64,000 bases of DNA from assembly GCA_905221615.1 (NCBI GenBank), contig CAJNDT010006017.1:214001-278000 (forward strand), in the 5' to 3' direction. Every line of letters starts with the position of its first letter. Position 1 is the first letter of the stretch. The notes beneath the pieces are model-generated. The model saw only the letters and a list, made by a program, of their open reading frames with translations, did no database searches and was not told where the DNA came from. The stretch comes from Symbiodinium sp. CCMP2592. Its lineage: Eukaryota; Sar; Dinophyceae; Suessiales; Symbiodiniaceae. Positions 7,711-19,246 of the stretch are shown piece by piece. Both the position numbers and the translations under genes were made by a program.

Positions 7711-10287
7711 GTGATGGTCACCTTGTTGGAAAAAGGAATGAAGGAACCGAGTGACTATGGGTTGCTCACGAATCTGGAAGAGTTGGAAAGAGAGCTGGCG
7801 CAAGAAGGAGTGCCGATGGAGGTCACGGGAACCTCCACGAGTTCGAAAGAGAAGAGAGGAAGCGAACAAGAGGAACCGAAGAGAGGAGTTCCGGTGATTG
7901 GCGAAGATGAGGAAGATGTGATGGTGATTGGACCAATGAAGTTGACACGCCAGAGTGAGTTGAAGGAGATGAAAGCGGCGTGCAAGTGTCTGCATATCTC
8001 CAAGAATGGATCGAAAGAGATTTTGTGGAAAAGATTGAAGAAAGAGGTTGCGTTGGGCAAAGTGAAAGCGCAAGCCCAAATCTCTGAAGACATCAGAAAG
8101 GAATTTGAGAGAGAGCCAATTCCAGAGGCTCTGCCGGCTTTGCCGAGCCCGGAAGAGATAGAAGCGCACGAGTTGACGCATTTGCCGAGAGCGCCCTGGT
8201 GTGAAGCATGCCAGGCGGCAAAGAGTAGAGAAGACAACTTCGAAGAAACAAAAGAGAAAGCGCAACGGCCCGTGTTTAGCTTGGACTTTATGTTCACAGG
8301 AACACAAGGAGATGAAAAGGAAAGAGATCCGCTTGCTATTCAGCTTGCTGGGGTTGACAACGACACGAAATTCCTGATAGCTATTGCGGCGCCAACGAAA
8401 GGAGGAGATGCGGTGATAAACCACGCGGTGAGTGAAGTGGTGAGAGTGTTAGCCCTTTTGGGTTACGCTGAAGTAGTTCTTAGAACAGACACCGAGCCAG
8501 TGATGATTGCGATCAGAAGAGGAGTTCAAGTGGCAAGAACCAAACAAGGTTTGAAAACAGAGTTGCAAGATGCCACGCCTGATGAGCATCAAGGGTTGCC
8601 TGTGGAAAGATATATCCAGACTGTGAGGAACCTTGCAAAGACGTTGCTGGCGACGGTAGAGCAAAGGAGTGGAACGGCCATTGGATCTGATGTCCCGCTT
8701 TATGACTGGGCGTACAGACATGCAGCCTGGCTGCATAACAGGTTTCATGTGGGAAGAGATGGTCGAACGGCGTTTGAAGCAACGGTTGATAGAACGTACA
8801 AAGGAAAGCTGGCCCCATTCGGGTCAGCAGTGTTTGGAAAGGCAGTGCCAAAGACGAAAGAAAAAGGAGAACCTTGGGAAAAAAGAGTCTTTCTGGGAAA
8901 AGACTATGCGAGCAATTTGAACCTGATTGGCACAGGTCGAGGAGTTATTAAAGCGAGAACAATGAGAAGATCTGCTGAAGCATATCAGCCGGAGCTTTTG
9001 CAACTTTCTGTTGGAGCTCCCTGGGACCATCAGCTGAAAGCTTTGGGGTTCAAGAAGAAAAGAATTGTGCCTATTGATGATGGGCCAGGATTGCCAAGGT
9101 TGGCAGCTAAGGAAGACAAAGGAGTAGAAGAAGAAAAAGGTAGCGAACCTTCGCCGCCAAGCGAGCGCCCAGGAACTTCAAGTTCTTCGAGTAAGAGTTC
9201 GTCACTGTCGGGAGCAACGCCCGAAGGAGAACCAATGGACGACGAAAGCGATGATGATGACGACGACCCAGGAGAGGTGAGAACAAAGAGAAAAGCGGAA
9301 GATGAATTGGTGCCCGATGAGATGACGCTAGAAGAGTCTCAAACAGATATTGCAAAAAGAAGTGCAGAAGAAGAAGGAGAAGGGTCACCAAAGAAAGGAC
9401 CAAGAGTAGACGAAGGAACTGGAGAAGTAGAAGAAAGAGTTGAAAAAGCGCCAAGACTTGAAGGAGAAGCACGAGGAAGTGCAGAGCGAGTGGAATACCA
9501 CATTCGGAGATTCGCCAAGAGCAAGGATCCCGCAGAGCACGGAGATGAGTATGTTGATCTCGACGAGACACGGCTGTTTCTTGAAGAAAGTCGAGAGTTC
9601 CAGAGCAAGTGGCACGAGAAAGTGTGTGAGACAGAAGAGGACCTAACGGTTACTTGGTCTCACGAGTATGATGATGGGCCACCTAAGTTGGACGATGAAG
9701 ATTTGGAGAAGGTGGACCTGAAAGCAGAGAAGACAGAAATCGAGAGACTGTTGGAGATGAAAGTTCTCAAAGAAGTGGATCTGGATGAGAATGGAGAGTT
9801 GAAGAAAGGACCGAATGGAGAAGAACCAAAGAGACTTAGTACAAAGTACGTGTTGGATTGGAGGCATAGGGACCTCCAATGGAAGAGGCGCGCCCGCCTA
9901 GTGGCGCGAGAATACAAGTGGCTGACGGATTACGATCTCTCAGCACTGTACTCACCAACGAGTATTGGTTCGAGTATCAAGCTGTTGTCAGCTTTGTGTG
10001 CGAGTTCAAGAGACTACGAGATGATCTCGATAGACATTTCTGACGCGTACCTTCAGGTGCCACAGAAGGAGTACACTGTTGTGAGTTTAGGAGGAAAGTG
10101 GTACCAACTGCAGTACACCCTGCCGGGACAACGAACAGGAAGCAGTGACTGGTTTGAGCATCTACGTGAAATCCTGGAGAAAGAGAAGATGGTTTCCGAT
10201 GTGGGATTACCAAGTTTCTTCTACAATCTACAAGTTTTCGGAGACGCCAGGAGAAGGTGGAACGCTTATGAGCACCCATGTGGATGA
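7711..10287 (+). CDS. pol: pol part 1 of E2: SAP motif, integrase, start of RT
   Basis: 858 residues. A SAP-like helix-extended-helix motif lies at 7942-8046 (LKEMKAACKCL, then NGSKEILWKRL). The integrase zinc site HELTHLPRAPWCEAC is at about 8170-8213. The DDE core has Asp at 8284-8286 and 8488-8490 and Glu at 8605-8607, with 68 and 39 residues between them. An acidic Ser/Glu linker follows. The RT fingers begin at LSTKYVLDWRHR (about 9835) with RRARLVAREY and SIDISDAYLQVPQ. The frame stops at 10287, because the YVDD-type box lies one frame away. Together these parts integrate and copy the element. The original polyprotein would continue directly into the next entry; I infer a single indel at 10235-10275. 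Confidence 0.9.
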   Translation: MMVTLLEKGMKEPSDYGLLTNLEELERELAQEGVPMEVTGTSTSSKEKRGSEQEEPKRGVPVIGEDEEDVMVIGPMKLTRQSELKEMKAACKCLHISKNGSKEILWKRLKKEVALGKVKAQAQISEDIRKEFEREPIPEALPALPSPEEIEAHELTHLPRAPWCEACQAAKSREDNFEETKEKAQRPVFSLDFMFTGTQGDEKERDPLAIQLAGVDNDTKFLIAIAAPTKGGDAVINHAVSEVVRVLALLGYAEVVLRTDTEPVMIAIRRGVQVARTKQGLKTELQDATPDEHQGLPVERYIQTVRNLAKTLLATVEQRSGTAIGSDVPLYDWAYRHAAWLHNRFHVGRDGRTAFEATVDRTYKGKLAPFGSAVFGKAVPKTKEKGEPWEKRVFLGKDYASNLNLIGTGRGVIKARTMRRSAEAYQPELLQLSVGAPWDHQLKALGFKKKRIVPIDDGPGLPRLAAKEDKGVEEEKGSEPSPPSERPGTSSSSSKSSSLSGATPEGEPMDDESDDDDDDPGEVRTKRKAEDELVPDEMTLEESQTDIAKRSAEEEGEGSPKKGPRVDEGTGEVEERVEKAPRLEGEARGSAERVEYHIRRFAKSKDPAEHGDEYVDLDETRLFLEESREFQSKWHEKVCETEEDLTVTWSHEYDDGPPKLDDEDLEKVDLKAEKTEIERLLEMKVLKEVDLDENGELKKGPNGEEPKRLSTKYVLDWRHRDLQWKRRARLVAREYKWLTDYDLSALYSPTSIGSSIKLLSALCASSRDYEMISIDISDAYLQVPQKEYTVVSLGGKWYQLQYTLPGQRTGSSDWFEHLREILEKEKMVSDVGLPSFFYNLQVFGDARRRWNAYEHPCG

Positions 10288-11704
10288 TTTGGAAGTGTTT
10301 GGAAAACCAAAAGAGAACCAAGCAGTAGTGGATCTGCTGCTGAAGCACAAGCTGAAGATAAAGCTGGAAGGTCCAGTGAAGGTTGGAGAAGGAAAGTGTA
10401 CTTTCTTGAAGAGGACGTTCTTAGGAACGAAAGAAGGAATTGAGATCAGGATGGACGGCAAGTATCTGGAGAAGCTGGAAGAGATTTTAGGTTTGGGAAA
10501 AGCCCTGCCAAAGAAGTTGCCGTTTCCAATGGATTACGGAAGATCGTTGAAGGACGACACGCCCTTGGATGCAGATGAACATCATCTGTATAGATCCTGT
10601 GTAGGAATCCTATTGTATATGACACCAGAGAGACCTGATTTGGGATTCGCTACGAAGTGGTTGTCAGGGAAGTTGGCAGCGCCAACGCGAGGAGACTTAG
10701 CAGTGCTTAGGCACGTGGCAAAGTACGCGAAAGCGACAGCCCACTACGTGATAGAACACAAAGAGGCATATCCTGGAAAGAGTTTTCTTGATCCAAGAGA
10801 TAAGAGAACTGAGAATGCCTACAAAGATGTCTTTACAGCAAAGAGTTTGATCGAGGTAGTGACTGACGCCGACTGGGCGACCGATCGTGAGAATAGGCAG
10901 TCAACGAGCTGCGTCTTGATTTTCGTGAACAGTAACATCGTTTACTTTCACGCAAGAAAGCAAAAAGCGACGGCTTTGAGCAGCTGCGAAAGCGAACTGG
11001 TGGCAGCTGTTGGAGGTTTGAGTGAAGGAGTTTTTCTACAGAACCTGTTGCACAGAGTTCTAGGGATTAGGCCGGAAATGGTGATTCGGATGGATTCTAG
11101 CAGTGCTAGGTCTATTCTCCTGAAGAAAGGCTTAGGAAGAACGAGGCACATTGATGCAGGACTGCTTTGGGTTCAAAGGCTTACTTCTGTAGGTCTTCAA
11201 GTGAAAGCAATAGCTGGAAAGGAGAACCCTGCAGATGTAGGGACAAAAGCCTTAACACGGAACGCTGTGGTGAAGTGTTTGGAGAGGATTGGTGTAAGAA
11301 CTGGAGAAGAGAGTGAAGAGGTAAGAATAGCAAGTGACTTCAAAATTCCTACGAAGTACCTCAGGAGGCTGGTGATGATGATGATGGTTCAGCAATGTGA
11401 TGGACTAAGAGAGCAAAGCAGTAGAAGCAGTGATGGTGGATGCTTCGGGTTGGTGATGATGGTGATGATGATGACTATGGTTGTTGTCATGCTTTGCAAC
11501 GGTAGCCTGTGGAAGAGTTTGGTTAGAAGTGCTGAGTGCATGTTTCATTCCGCCGCTGCCGTTTTCAGCTCAAGAAGAGAAGTGAGTAGGAAGGAAGTGA
11601 GGAGAGAAGAAGTGAAGAGAAAAGAAGTGAAAGAAAAAGAGAAAAAGAAAAATAAAAGGATGGCAGAAAAGGAGGGATTGACGACGAGGCCCTCCGAGTG
11701 CTGA
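10145..11704 (+). CDS. pol: pol part 2 of E2: RT palm, RNase H, hydrophobic tail
   Basis: The coding value begins near 10240. It starts with the RT active-site box HVDDLEVFG (about 10276) and connection blocks including YRSCVGILLYMTPERPD. RNase H follows with TDADWATD (about 10863), SSCESELVA and DSSSARSILLKKG; the acidic residues of the family are present. KENPADVGTKALTR ends the conserved part near 11260. The last 110 residues are unusual: a Met/Val-rich hydrophobic segment of about 18 residues (11447-11500), then a Lys/Arg/Glu-rich end. EB and E3 have comparable hydrophobic tails. The stop lies about 50 bases into the next ORF's open frame. Confidence 0.9.
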   Translation: MTGLSIYVKSWRKRRWFPMWDYQVSSTIYKFSETPGEGGTLMSTHVDDLEVFGKPKENQAVVDLLLKHKLKIKLEGPVKVGEGKCTFLKRTFLGTKEGIEIRMDGKYLEKLEEILGLGKALPKKLPFPMDYGRSLKDDTPLDADEHHLYRSCVGILLYMTPERPDLGFATKWLSGKLAAPTRGDLAVLRHVAKYAKATAHYVIEHKEAYPGKSFLDPRDKRTENAYKDVFTAKSLIEVVTDADWATDRENRQSTSCVLIFVNSNIVYFHARKQKATALSSCESELVAAVGGLSEGVFLQNLLHRVLGIRPEMVIRMDSSSARSILLKKGLGRTRHIDAGLLWVQRLTSVGLQVKAIAGKENPADVGTKALTRNAVVKCLERIGVRTGEESEEVRIASDFKIPTKYLRRLVMMMMVQQCDGLREQSSRSSDGGCFGLVMMVMMMTMVVVMLCNGSLWKSLVRSAECMFHSAAAVFSSRREVSRKEVRREEVKRKEVKEKEKKKNKRMAEKEGLTTRPSEC

Positions 11705-13341
11705 TCCGCGATGAATGTAAAAGTATAGAGGCCATTGGCCTCTGTGAAAAAGAGCTCAAGACGGAGCGCGAGCAGCGCCGAAGCCTCGATGCGCTGTGGC
11801 CCGAAGTGCAGCGCCTCAACCAGCTGCGCGAGGACGCGCCAACCCCGCCAGAGGCCAAAAAGGCGGAGGTTCAAGTGCCTGAAGAGTTTAAAAAGACAGC
11901 CGAGGAATTGGCTGCAGAGGCACAGGGCAGCCAAGGAAGTGCAGAGGGCAGCCAGGCAAGTGTTATGGAAGGAAGAATAAATGAACTGAAGCAAAAGGCT
12001 GCAGAGGCTGCCGAGAGGCGAAAGGGCCAGAGAGAAAGGGCAGATGAGACCGCGGATAAAGCAAAGGAAACAAAAGAGGAGGAAGAGAAAAAGAAAGAGA
12101 AAGAAGAAAAGGAGCAGGAAGCTTCTGAAAGCGAGGATAAAGCGAGCTCGGAGAAAGAAGAGGAAGAGAGCTCAGAGAAAGAGGAAGAGAAAGAAAAGGG
12201 CCAGAAGAGAAAGAAAAAGGCCGATGAGTCGACCGACGATGAGTTTCAGGAGATTATATGAAGAAGTTCGCAAAGAAGTCGGTACTGGAGGAAGAAAAGA
12301 AAGTGCAGGACCTGCTTGCACAGATGAGGGTCCTGCAAGAGAAAGTGGATGAAAAGAGAAAGAAATTCGCCATCTATGGTGATCTGTATACTACAAGCAG
12401 GAGCAAAAGAAGCTGAAAGAAGATGAAAGAGAAAGGCTCATTGCAAAAGAGATTGAAGTTCAAGAAGAGTTGAAGCGAGTGGCAGATGAAGCCTTCGTGG
12501 CCAAGGAGGCCATAGAGAAGCAACTCGATAAGTTGCGAAGAGAAGAGGAGCAACAAGAAGTGGAGGCCACCCTCATCATGGATGAGGAGTCGGCACTCAT
12601 GAAAGAGATGGACCGGCTCCGCCCTAAGCTTCATGATGCCCTCGAAGAGTTGAAGAGTAAAAAGAAGGAACTTAAAGTGCCAGAAGGAAGATTGCTTTTG
12701 AGCGAAAGCGATCAGAAGCTGATCGAAGAAATGGAGAAAAAGAAAACGAAAGAGATCAAGGAAATCAAGGAGGCCAAAGAGAGAGAAATGAAAGAGGAGT
12801 TGGAGAAAAAGGAAAAGGAGATCACGGATCTCAAAGCAGCAAAAGAGAAGGAGATTGGAGAATTGAATGAAGAGCTGCGCAAAGTGAGAAAGAGAAAAAG
12901 CAGTGCAGGATCAACGCAAGCCCAGCAAAGCGAAGAAGTGGAGAAGATGAAAGAGGAACGCAAAAAGATGAAGGAAACTATCAAAGAGCTAGGCAAGAAC
13001 GACAAGGCGCTGGAGGATGAGCTGCAGGAAGAGAGGAAGGAAAAGTGGAAGAAGACCCTGATGCCTCAACGCAGGCACAGGTATGTGCAGTATGTTCACG
13101 TTTCGGACACGGTTCCGAAACATGCTGGGATGCGGACTACAACTATACTGCCTCAGGGCAGTATGCTCCAAAGATACAACGAGAAGAACTGAGCAAGGAG
13201 CAGTTCCAGTCCTGGTACAAGAGAAATGAGTTGATAATCCGAAGGGCATACGCCAACAGGTTGGAGACGAATAAGAAGAAATACCGCACTGACAATGCGG
13301 AGAAGGGCAAAGGCAAAAAGGCCCAGCAGAAGAGCAGCTAA
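11653..13341 (+). CDS. ORF3 of E2: coiled-coil protein with C-terminal zinc knuckle
   Basis: Open frame 1 starts after a TAA at 11653 and overlaps the end of pol by about 50 bases. It has no ATG before 11964, so it may be read by frameshift from pol or may have lost its start. The protein is almost entirely Lys/Glu/Ala with heptad character. It is split by frame changes near 12260-12470 and 13050. Its last 95 residues (13045-13341) contain a correctly spaced CCHC knuckle beginning CAVCSRFGH and ending C in SETCW (C-x2-C-x4-H-x4-C). A second zinc knuckle outside gag is unusual. The role is unknown; a nucleic-acid-binding coiled coil is an inference. The position matches the extra ORF of E3. 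Confidence 0.6.
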
Positions 13342-14002
13342 AAGAGAAAAGAGAGGAAGAAGGAAGACCGTACCTCAGGTCTATAAACAAGGAGGGATGG
13401 AAGAAGTAGACCAAACCGGAGGTCTATAAAGAAAAAGGGAATCTGAAGGCTGTAAAGCCGAGAGGGGGAACTTCGTTCCCAAATGAGGAAAGAGTTTTCT
13501 GAAAGCTGTACGACAGCTGCACAACGAGAAGCCGAAGAGTTTCTTTACGAGGAGAATTTGAAGAGTTTAAAGAGTTTTGTGGCCACGGCCACCACGAGTT
13601 CTTTTGAGGCTAAAAGGCCAAAGAAGTGAACGAGTTTGAGAGCGGCAAGTAGGTGTAGCTCTGTTTCACTCGTCTCACACCACGACAAAACGCAGTGCAC
13701 AACGAGTGTTTCAAAAGGAGGAGTGAGCGACTGTTTTGGGTTCGTAGCACCTCTAGAAAGGGAAAAAGGCAAAAGAGGATGCGCGAAGAGGGGGTAACAA
13801 ACATTTCGCTCAGGAGTGTGTTGCCCTATAATCCTGTAGTTGAGCTGTTTGCCACATGATTTTGTATAGCATGGAACAAATGTTCCACTGTGGTGTTTAG
13901 GCTCAAGGGACGCACCCAAGACAGCCGTGCGCCCGAGGAAAATTGAAGTGCGAATATCTGTGTGAAGTGAAAGGGTCCGGAACGTACCCGTAAAGCGTTT
14001 TA
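13342..14002 (+). other. 3' untranslated end of E2, no gene
   Basis: Purine-rich, with a repeated ACCTCAGGTCTATAAA / ACCGGAGGTCTATAAA pair at 13372-13430 that could be a short duplication or a promoter-like element of the missing LTR. Two G-runs (13466-13475, 13787-13796) are possible polypurine tracts. Nothing protein-like is seen. Confidence 0.4.
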
Positions 14003-15945
14003 TTTGGGCTACATGAGTTTCGAGTTGTGGAGGGCAGTTGAACAAGCTGAAACCGCTCGGTGTCGCTGATCTCATGAAGCGATGCGGTGCTCAAGAGTCT
14101 TCAACATATTATGGTTACGACACGGTTTGTGTGAGCTTTGGCCGTCAAGGTACTCTTATGGTAATCAAGTGTGCAGCGGAAGCTCTGGTGGCCGAGACAA
14201 TGTAATTTGTGGGTTTCAGGTCTACACTTCATAAGCACGCAAGGCATGACTGCTTACGCTACGTGATAGTCGGGCTTGGGTAGCATTTGACGGTAGCTGG
14301 TCAGCTCGTCTAGCTTGGTGATGAGTTGTTGAGTGTACATGCATAAACTCAAACCTATCGGTGTCGTTGATCTCAGCATGCATCAGCGTGTGATTGTCAT
14401 AAGTTTTGGTGGCCGCGACTGTTCAATTATAGGGTTTAAGCAAGCAACGAAAAAGGCATGGTGGCTTGCGCTACTGCCGGGTTTGGGTTCTGATGGAGCT
14501 AGTCTATATTGGCGCAGCAATGTTGAGCATAGTTGAACTAACTGAAACGAAGCGGTGTCGCTGATCTCCTGAATCGATGTTGTGTGCGCGCGAGTCTTCA
14601 GCGTATGACGGTTATGTTACGGCTTGTGTATAATTTCTGACCTCCAAGGTTTTCTTCAGGTATGCATGCAGCAGAAGCTTCGGTGACCGATGCTGTGTCG
14701 TTTCGGGGTTTGAGGCACTCGCTTAAGCAACAACAGGCATGGTGGTTTACAGTGTATGATCTCAGGTTAGAGATTCTGATGGACGAGAACTAGTCTAGAT
14801 TGGTGCTGAGATGTTGATGGCAGTTGACCAAATTGAAACCAATCGGTGTGCTGTTCTCATGAGGCGATGTCGTGCTCAAGAGTCTTCAGCCTAGGATGGT
14901 TACGACACGGCTGTGTGAGATAGTATTATGTTAAGTATGCAAAGGAAGCTTTGGTGGCTGAGACTGTGTAATTTTCGGGTTTCAGGTCTATCGACGATAC
15001 TCCTCGTTTTGTACGGTGATGGGATGCTGAGGGTGGGAACAAACTGAAACCGGTCGGTGTCGTTGCTATCATGAAGCATCTGCGTATGATGGTCAGGAAG
15101 CAGATTGTGTAAGCCAGTGTAAGCTCCAAGCTAAGGTTTGTATGCTAAGTGTGCAGGGGAACCTTCCGAGACTGTGTAAACTTGGGGCTTGGGGCAGCTA
15201 AGCAACAAAAGGCATGGTGGCTTGCGCTACGTGATTTTCGGGTTTGGGCATTGATGGACAGTGGCTAATGTGGATTGCTGCTGGGATGTTGAGCCTAGTT
15301 GAAGAAACTGAAGCCAATCGTCGTAACCACCATGTGCTAAAGACACTTGAGCACGACATCGCTTCATGAGATCAGCGACACCGCGGCTTGTGCATGCTAA
15401 CCGATAAGGTGTTCTTGTGCTGAGCATGCAGCGGAAGCCCTGGTGGCCGAGACTGCTCAATTTTTGGGTTTGAGGTTCAAACTTAAGTAGCAACGCAAGA
15501 CGTGGTGGCTTCTAGGCGATTTTTTGAGTTAGGGTACTTTCGACGATAGCTCGTCTAGCTTGGTGCTGCGAATACTTGAACAAACTGTGGCTGTCGTTGA
15601 TCTCATGAAGCATTAGTCTCCAAGCCCGCGTAGGCGACCATGTCTGTTGTTGCGTGCGTAAGTTTAGACCTGAAACCCTCCTTTGCACACCTAACATTGC
15701 ATACTTATCATAAGAAACCTTATCGGTGTACTACGGCTACAGTTTCCACAAACCGTTCACCAGTACTCCAGGTCGAAAATCACGTCACGGAAGCCACCAC
15801 GTCTTCTGTTGCTTCATTTAGTGTAGACCTGGAACCCCGTAATTACACAGTCTCGGCCACCAAAGCTTCCGCTGCATACTTAACATAAGAAAACCTTTTC
15901 GGGTAGAGCTTGCACAAGCCGTGTCGCAATCATCAGCCGGTAGCT
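14003..15945. repeat. Degenerate satellite, unit about 290 bp
   Basis: Repeated landmarks in the same order: TGCTCAAGAGTCTTCAG, CCGATAAGGTATTCTTATG, GCTTTGGTGGCCGAGACTG, AAAGACATGGTGGCTTACG, TTTCGGGTTTGGG, CAAACTGAAACCAATCGGTG. Adjacent CTCAAGAGTCTTCAG-type landmarks lie about 294 bp apart here (14575 and 14869). Units are diverged by substitutions and deletions and all run in the same direction. Confidence 0.9.
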
Positions 15946-17640
15946 CGTCTTGGATGCTGAGTGCAGTTACATGGTCAAGATGTCGACGACGTCGTCGATG
16001 AGGAGATGGTGGTCGTGGCTGTTGAACTTGCTTGCTACCGCCACATGCGGGACTGTGCCCGAGGTCATTCCACCAGCACCCGTGTGGGTGCTGCAGCAGG
16101 ATGAGCAATGCCCCCCATCACGGAGAGGCCGATGCCGTCGAAGGGCAGGGTCGTTGCTCAGGTCCTGCGTGGAGAGCGACTTGTGTTTCGACTGGAGTGG
16201 CCGCCCGTGTCACGTGCAATGCTGAGGACATGCCGGTCCACTGCCTTTGCGGCATGGCGGTACCAACGAGCAATCAACAGCTGCTTTGCTCGAGCATGAC
16301 GTTGCATGCCAGGCCCGGTGCTTTCAACGCCAGCACATTTGGAGTGTGGTCCTGTCAACCCCGTCAGCGCAAGTCACAAGGCCCAAGGACCACCGTGGCT
16401 CGTGGACGCGGCACAGAAGCTGCAGCTCGCCAAGGCCCAAGAGCAATCGATGCCACAGTCTCAAGCCCGTCGAGAGATGTCGCCGGACGAGGCGTCAGAT
16501 GTCATGCGAGGCCGTTCGCAAGGCAAGAACGGCGCGGAAGAAAGCCACCCTTAAGGGTTACTGTCGATTGGTTATCCTTCACCAATGCCGGTCGCACTCG
16601 CCGCCCGGTTCGGATCATGGACTGAAGTAGTTATTTGCCCAACCCTGGAAGGTCACAGGCCCAGCGCAGGTTGGCGGTTGGATCGAGCAGAACGGTCCAA
16701 CGCTGTGCAGCGCCGTGATGACATCCCGCATTTTTTGTCGATAGATTCATGTCGAGGAATTGAGTGAACGTGACTCACTTTCACGCCGAGTGGTACCTTG
16801 TATCGTCTTGACCTGGTAGGGCGCTATTCTGTCCTTTCAGGATTTCATCCGCAATGTTACGAAAGCTGAAAATGGTGTACGCAGTCTTATACCGTTGGCC
16901 ACGGAGAGCTGGAGCTCACAGTGCGTGATGCATCACTTGTTGCTGATGACCTGAATATGACCCTTCGTGATGATGAGTGTACTGTGGAGGAGACTCGTCG
17001 CCGTGCCGAAATGTCCCAGCAGGCCCAGCCAAAGTATCCAACGCACCTTCTTCCGGGCAAAGGTGAAGGGAGTGGCAAGGCCAAGAGCCAAGCCGAGGCC
17101 GCTGGTCGCCTCGACCGTGAACGTGATCGTCGCTGCCAGCGTTAATGGGATGCTGATGATGACCGGTTGTGGTGGAACTGATCCGGATCCGGATGGTCCT
17201 TTTGGATAAGTGGCGCTGATCCCAGATCCTTCGTGGGCCGTAATTTTCCATGTGCTTGCGCAGGTATATTCGACTGGCCAACGAGTCGAGGACGAGACGG
17301 CCAATCTGATCATCGGCTTAGTGGCGGCAAAAGCTGTTTGGGTGCGTTGCACATCCCCTCACGAGCGTGCTTTTCGAGACGCGTAAGTAGTTAGCTTTTA
17401 AACCGCTGCATAACTTTTTCTTGCAATGTCGAGGGTGCGGGAGGCAACTCCATGCCGATCACTGAGGCTCCGGGCCGAGTAATGATCTTCCACGTGCAGG
17501 CTGGTTGTGCTTGGCTTTCCATTATGTGACCGTTCCTCTGGTGAGGGGCACGGGGTGTAGTTTGGCGTCGCACCGTGTGTACGAGTTTATGTAATCGTGT
17601 ACAGTCGTCATGTTGCATCGGTTCTCGGTGTGTGGTGTAC
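15946..17640. repeat. Repeat family A, copy 1 (about 1.67 kb)
   Basis: Starts at ACATGGTCAAGATGTCGACG and has blocks shared with copies at 27439, 31737 and 42392. These include GAGGTCATTCCACCAG, CATGTCACGTGCAATGCTGAGG-like sequence, CAGTCTCAAGC, GGAAGAAAGCCACCCT and CACCAATGCCGGT. It is inserted in the satellite, which resumes at 17641. Short open frames exist in several registers, but none is shared intact by the copies, so no gene is called. Confidence 0.8.
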
Positions 17641-19000
17641 CAATTGAATTCAATCGGTTTCGCTAATCTCATGAACCGATGTCGCGCTCAAGAGTCTTCA
17701 GCACACCTTGGTTACGAGACGGTTTTGTAACCTCCAACCGATAGGGTAATTCTTATGTCAAGTGTGCAAAGGCAGCTTTTGGCCGGGACTGGGTATTTTA
17801 GGGCCGAATGTTTGAACTGAGTTACCAACAAAAGACATGGTGGATTACGCTACGTGACTTTCGGGTTTGGGTATCGATGGACAGACTAGCTGACTAGCTA
17901 GCTTGGTGCGGACATGTTCAGCGTAGCTGAACAACCTGAGAGCCATCGCTGTCGCTGCTCTGATGAAGCGATGTCGTACTCAAGAGTCTTCAGTCTTCGG
18001 CGTACGATGGTCACGAAACGGTGTGTGTGGGTCTGACCGATAAGGTATTCTTAGGTTCAGTATGTAACCGAAGTTTTGGTGGCTACTTAAGCAACGAAAG
18101 ACATGATGATGCACGCTACGTGAGTTTGGGTTTGGGTACTGATGGGAAAACCAATCGGTGCCACTGATCTCAGGAAGCGATGTCGTGCTGAAAAGTCCAT
18201 ATGCCGCTTTGGTGGCCGAGACTGTGTAGTTGTATAGGGTTTGGCAGCAAAATGCATGGTGGATTACACTACGTGATTTGTATGGTAGGGGTACTCTTTG
18301 ACGATAGCTAGTCTAGATTGGCGCAGGAAGGTCGGGCATAGTTCTACAAACTGAACCCAATCTGCGTCACTGAACTCATGAAGCTATGTCGTACTCAAAA
18401 GTCTTCAACGTATGATGGCTACGAAACGGTTTGTGTAAGCTCTAACTGATAAGGTATTCTTATTTTAACTATGCAGTTGAAGCCTTGGTGCTCGAGAGCT
18501 TGCAGTTTCGGGGTTTCATGTCTTGACGTAAGTATGCAACGGAAGCTGTGGCAGACTGGACTGGCCACTCATATGGTTTAGGCCAGGCTTTAAACTTGAG
18601 ACACGGTGTCTGACGCTACGCCATTTTGGGGTTTGCACGCTCGTGAACGATGGCTGATCTAGAACCAGGAACTATCCCCACTTCAGCCTCGATCCACTAT
18701 CTCTGCTTTGAAAAACTCACGGCGGTTTAAAAGAGATATAGCCGAATCTCTCAAGGTCGCGAAACGGTTTGTGTAAGCTCTAACCGTTTCAAGCCGATCA
18801 GGTATTCTTATGTAGCCGAAGCTTATGTGGCCGAGGCTGTGTAATTGTAGAGTTTAATGCTTAAACTTGAGTAAGCAACAAAAGACATGGTGGCCGACGC
18901 TACGCTTTGGGTACGGAATGACGATAGCTCGTCTCGTTGGTGATGGGATGCGATTGTATTTTCAAACCGAAACGCGCCTCGTGACGAGGTGCGAGTTACG
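17641..19000. repeat. Satellite continued
   Basis: Same landmarks as 14003-15945. The CTCAAGAGTCTTCAG landmark at 17683 and 17967 gives a 284-bp period. The last units are disordered. A 6-bp stem (AGAGAT / ATCTCT) lies at 18738-18757. Confidence 0.85.
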
Positions 19001-19241
19001 ATGAACTATGTGTGCTAGCGTCGTCTCATCTTCCTACCGAAACCATCGGAGGTGTATCGGCTAGAATCGAAGTTTTGCTATGCCATCGTCGCTCGACAGG
19101 GCTGACGTGCTTGCAGTCAGTCGGTGCGAGCCAGAGATTGCTTGACTTGGAACGGCTAGGAAGAACTGAGTCCATCCGCTGCCATTCTGGCTAAAGTCGG
19201 CCTGCTCAGGAAGGAATGTTGGGGGAAGAGAAGGGGAACGT
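19001..19241. other. Flank left of EB, no recognised gene
   Basis: A 60-codon open frame (19012-19194) has no recognisable content. This sequence was continuous with 26311 onward before EB inserted. Confidence 0.4.
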
Positions 19242-19246
19242 GGATA
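19242..19246. repeat. Target site duplication of EB, left copy GGATA
   Basis: Five bases directly before the 5' LTR, identical to 26306-26310. Five bases is the usual Copia length. Confidence 0.92.

Larger units (their letters stand above)
5688..14000 (+). mobile_element. Copia-like LTR retrotransposon E2, 5' truncated
   Basis: Contains gag (from 5708), a damaged protease region, SAP motif, integrase, RT, RNase H and a third ORF, ending where satellite begins near 14003. No LTR pair could be found. The 5' LTR and the gag start appear lost next to E1. Purine-rich runs at 13466-13475 and 13787-13796 are candidate polypurine tracts, but neither is followed by TG. Confidence 0.75.

Noticed and set aside
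9107-9571. Minus-strand Leu-rich frames opposite pol
   Set aside because: Antisense of Glu/Lys/Ser codons; the pol domains on the plus strand are unmistakable.
13372-13430. LTR of E2
   Set aside because: A short duplicated ACC-GGTCTATAAA block only; no TG/CA boundaries and no partner at the 5' side.
13895-13912. TTTAGGCTCAAG as a spliced-leader relic at the E2 end
   Set aside because: Only about eleven of 22 bases, with a mismatch and no leader start; chance is likely.
15950-16625. Protein gene in family A (EVIPPxP...CNAEGIPV)
   Set aside because: Similar peptides appear in three copies, but in changing frames with stops. The similarity is explained by DNA repeats.
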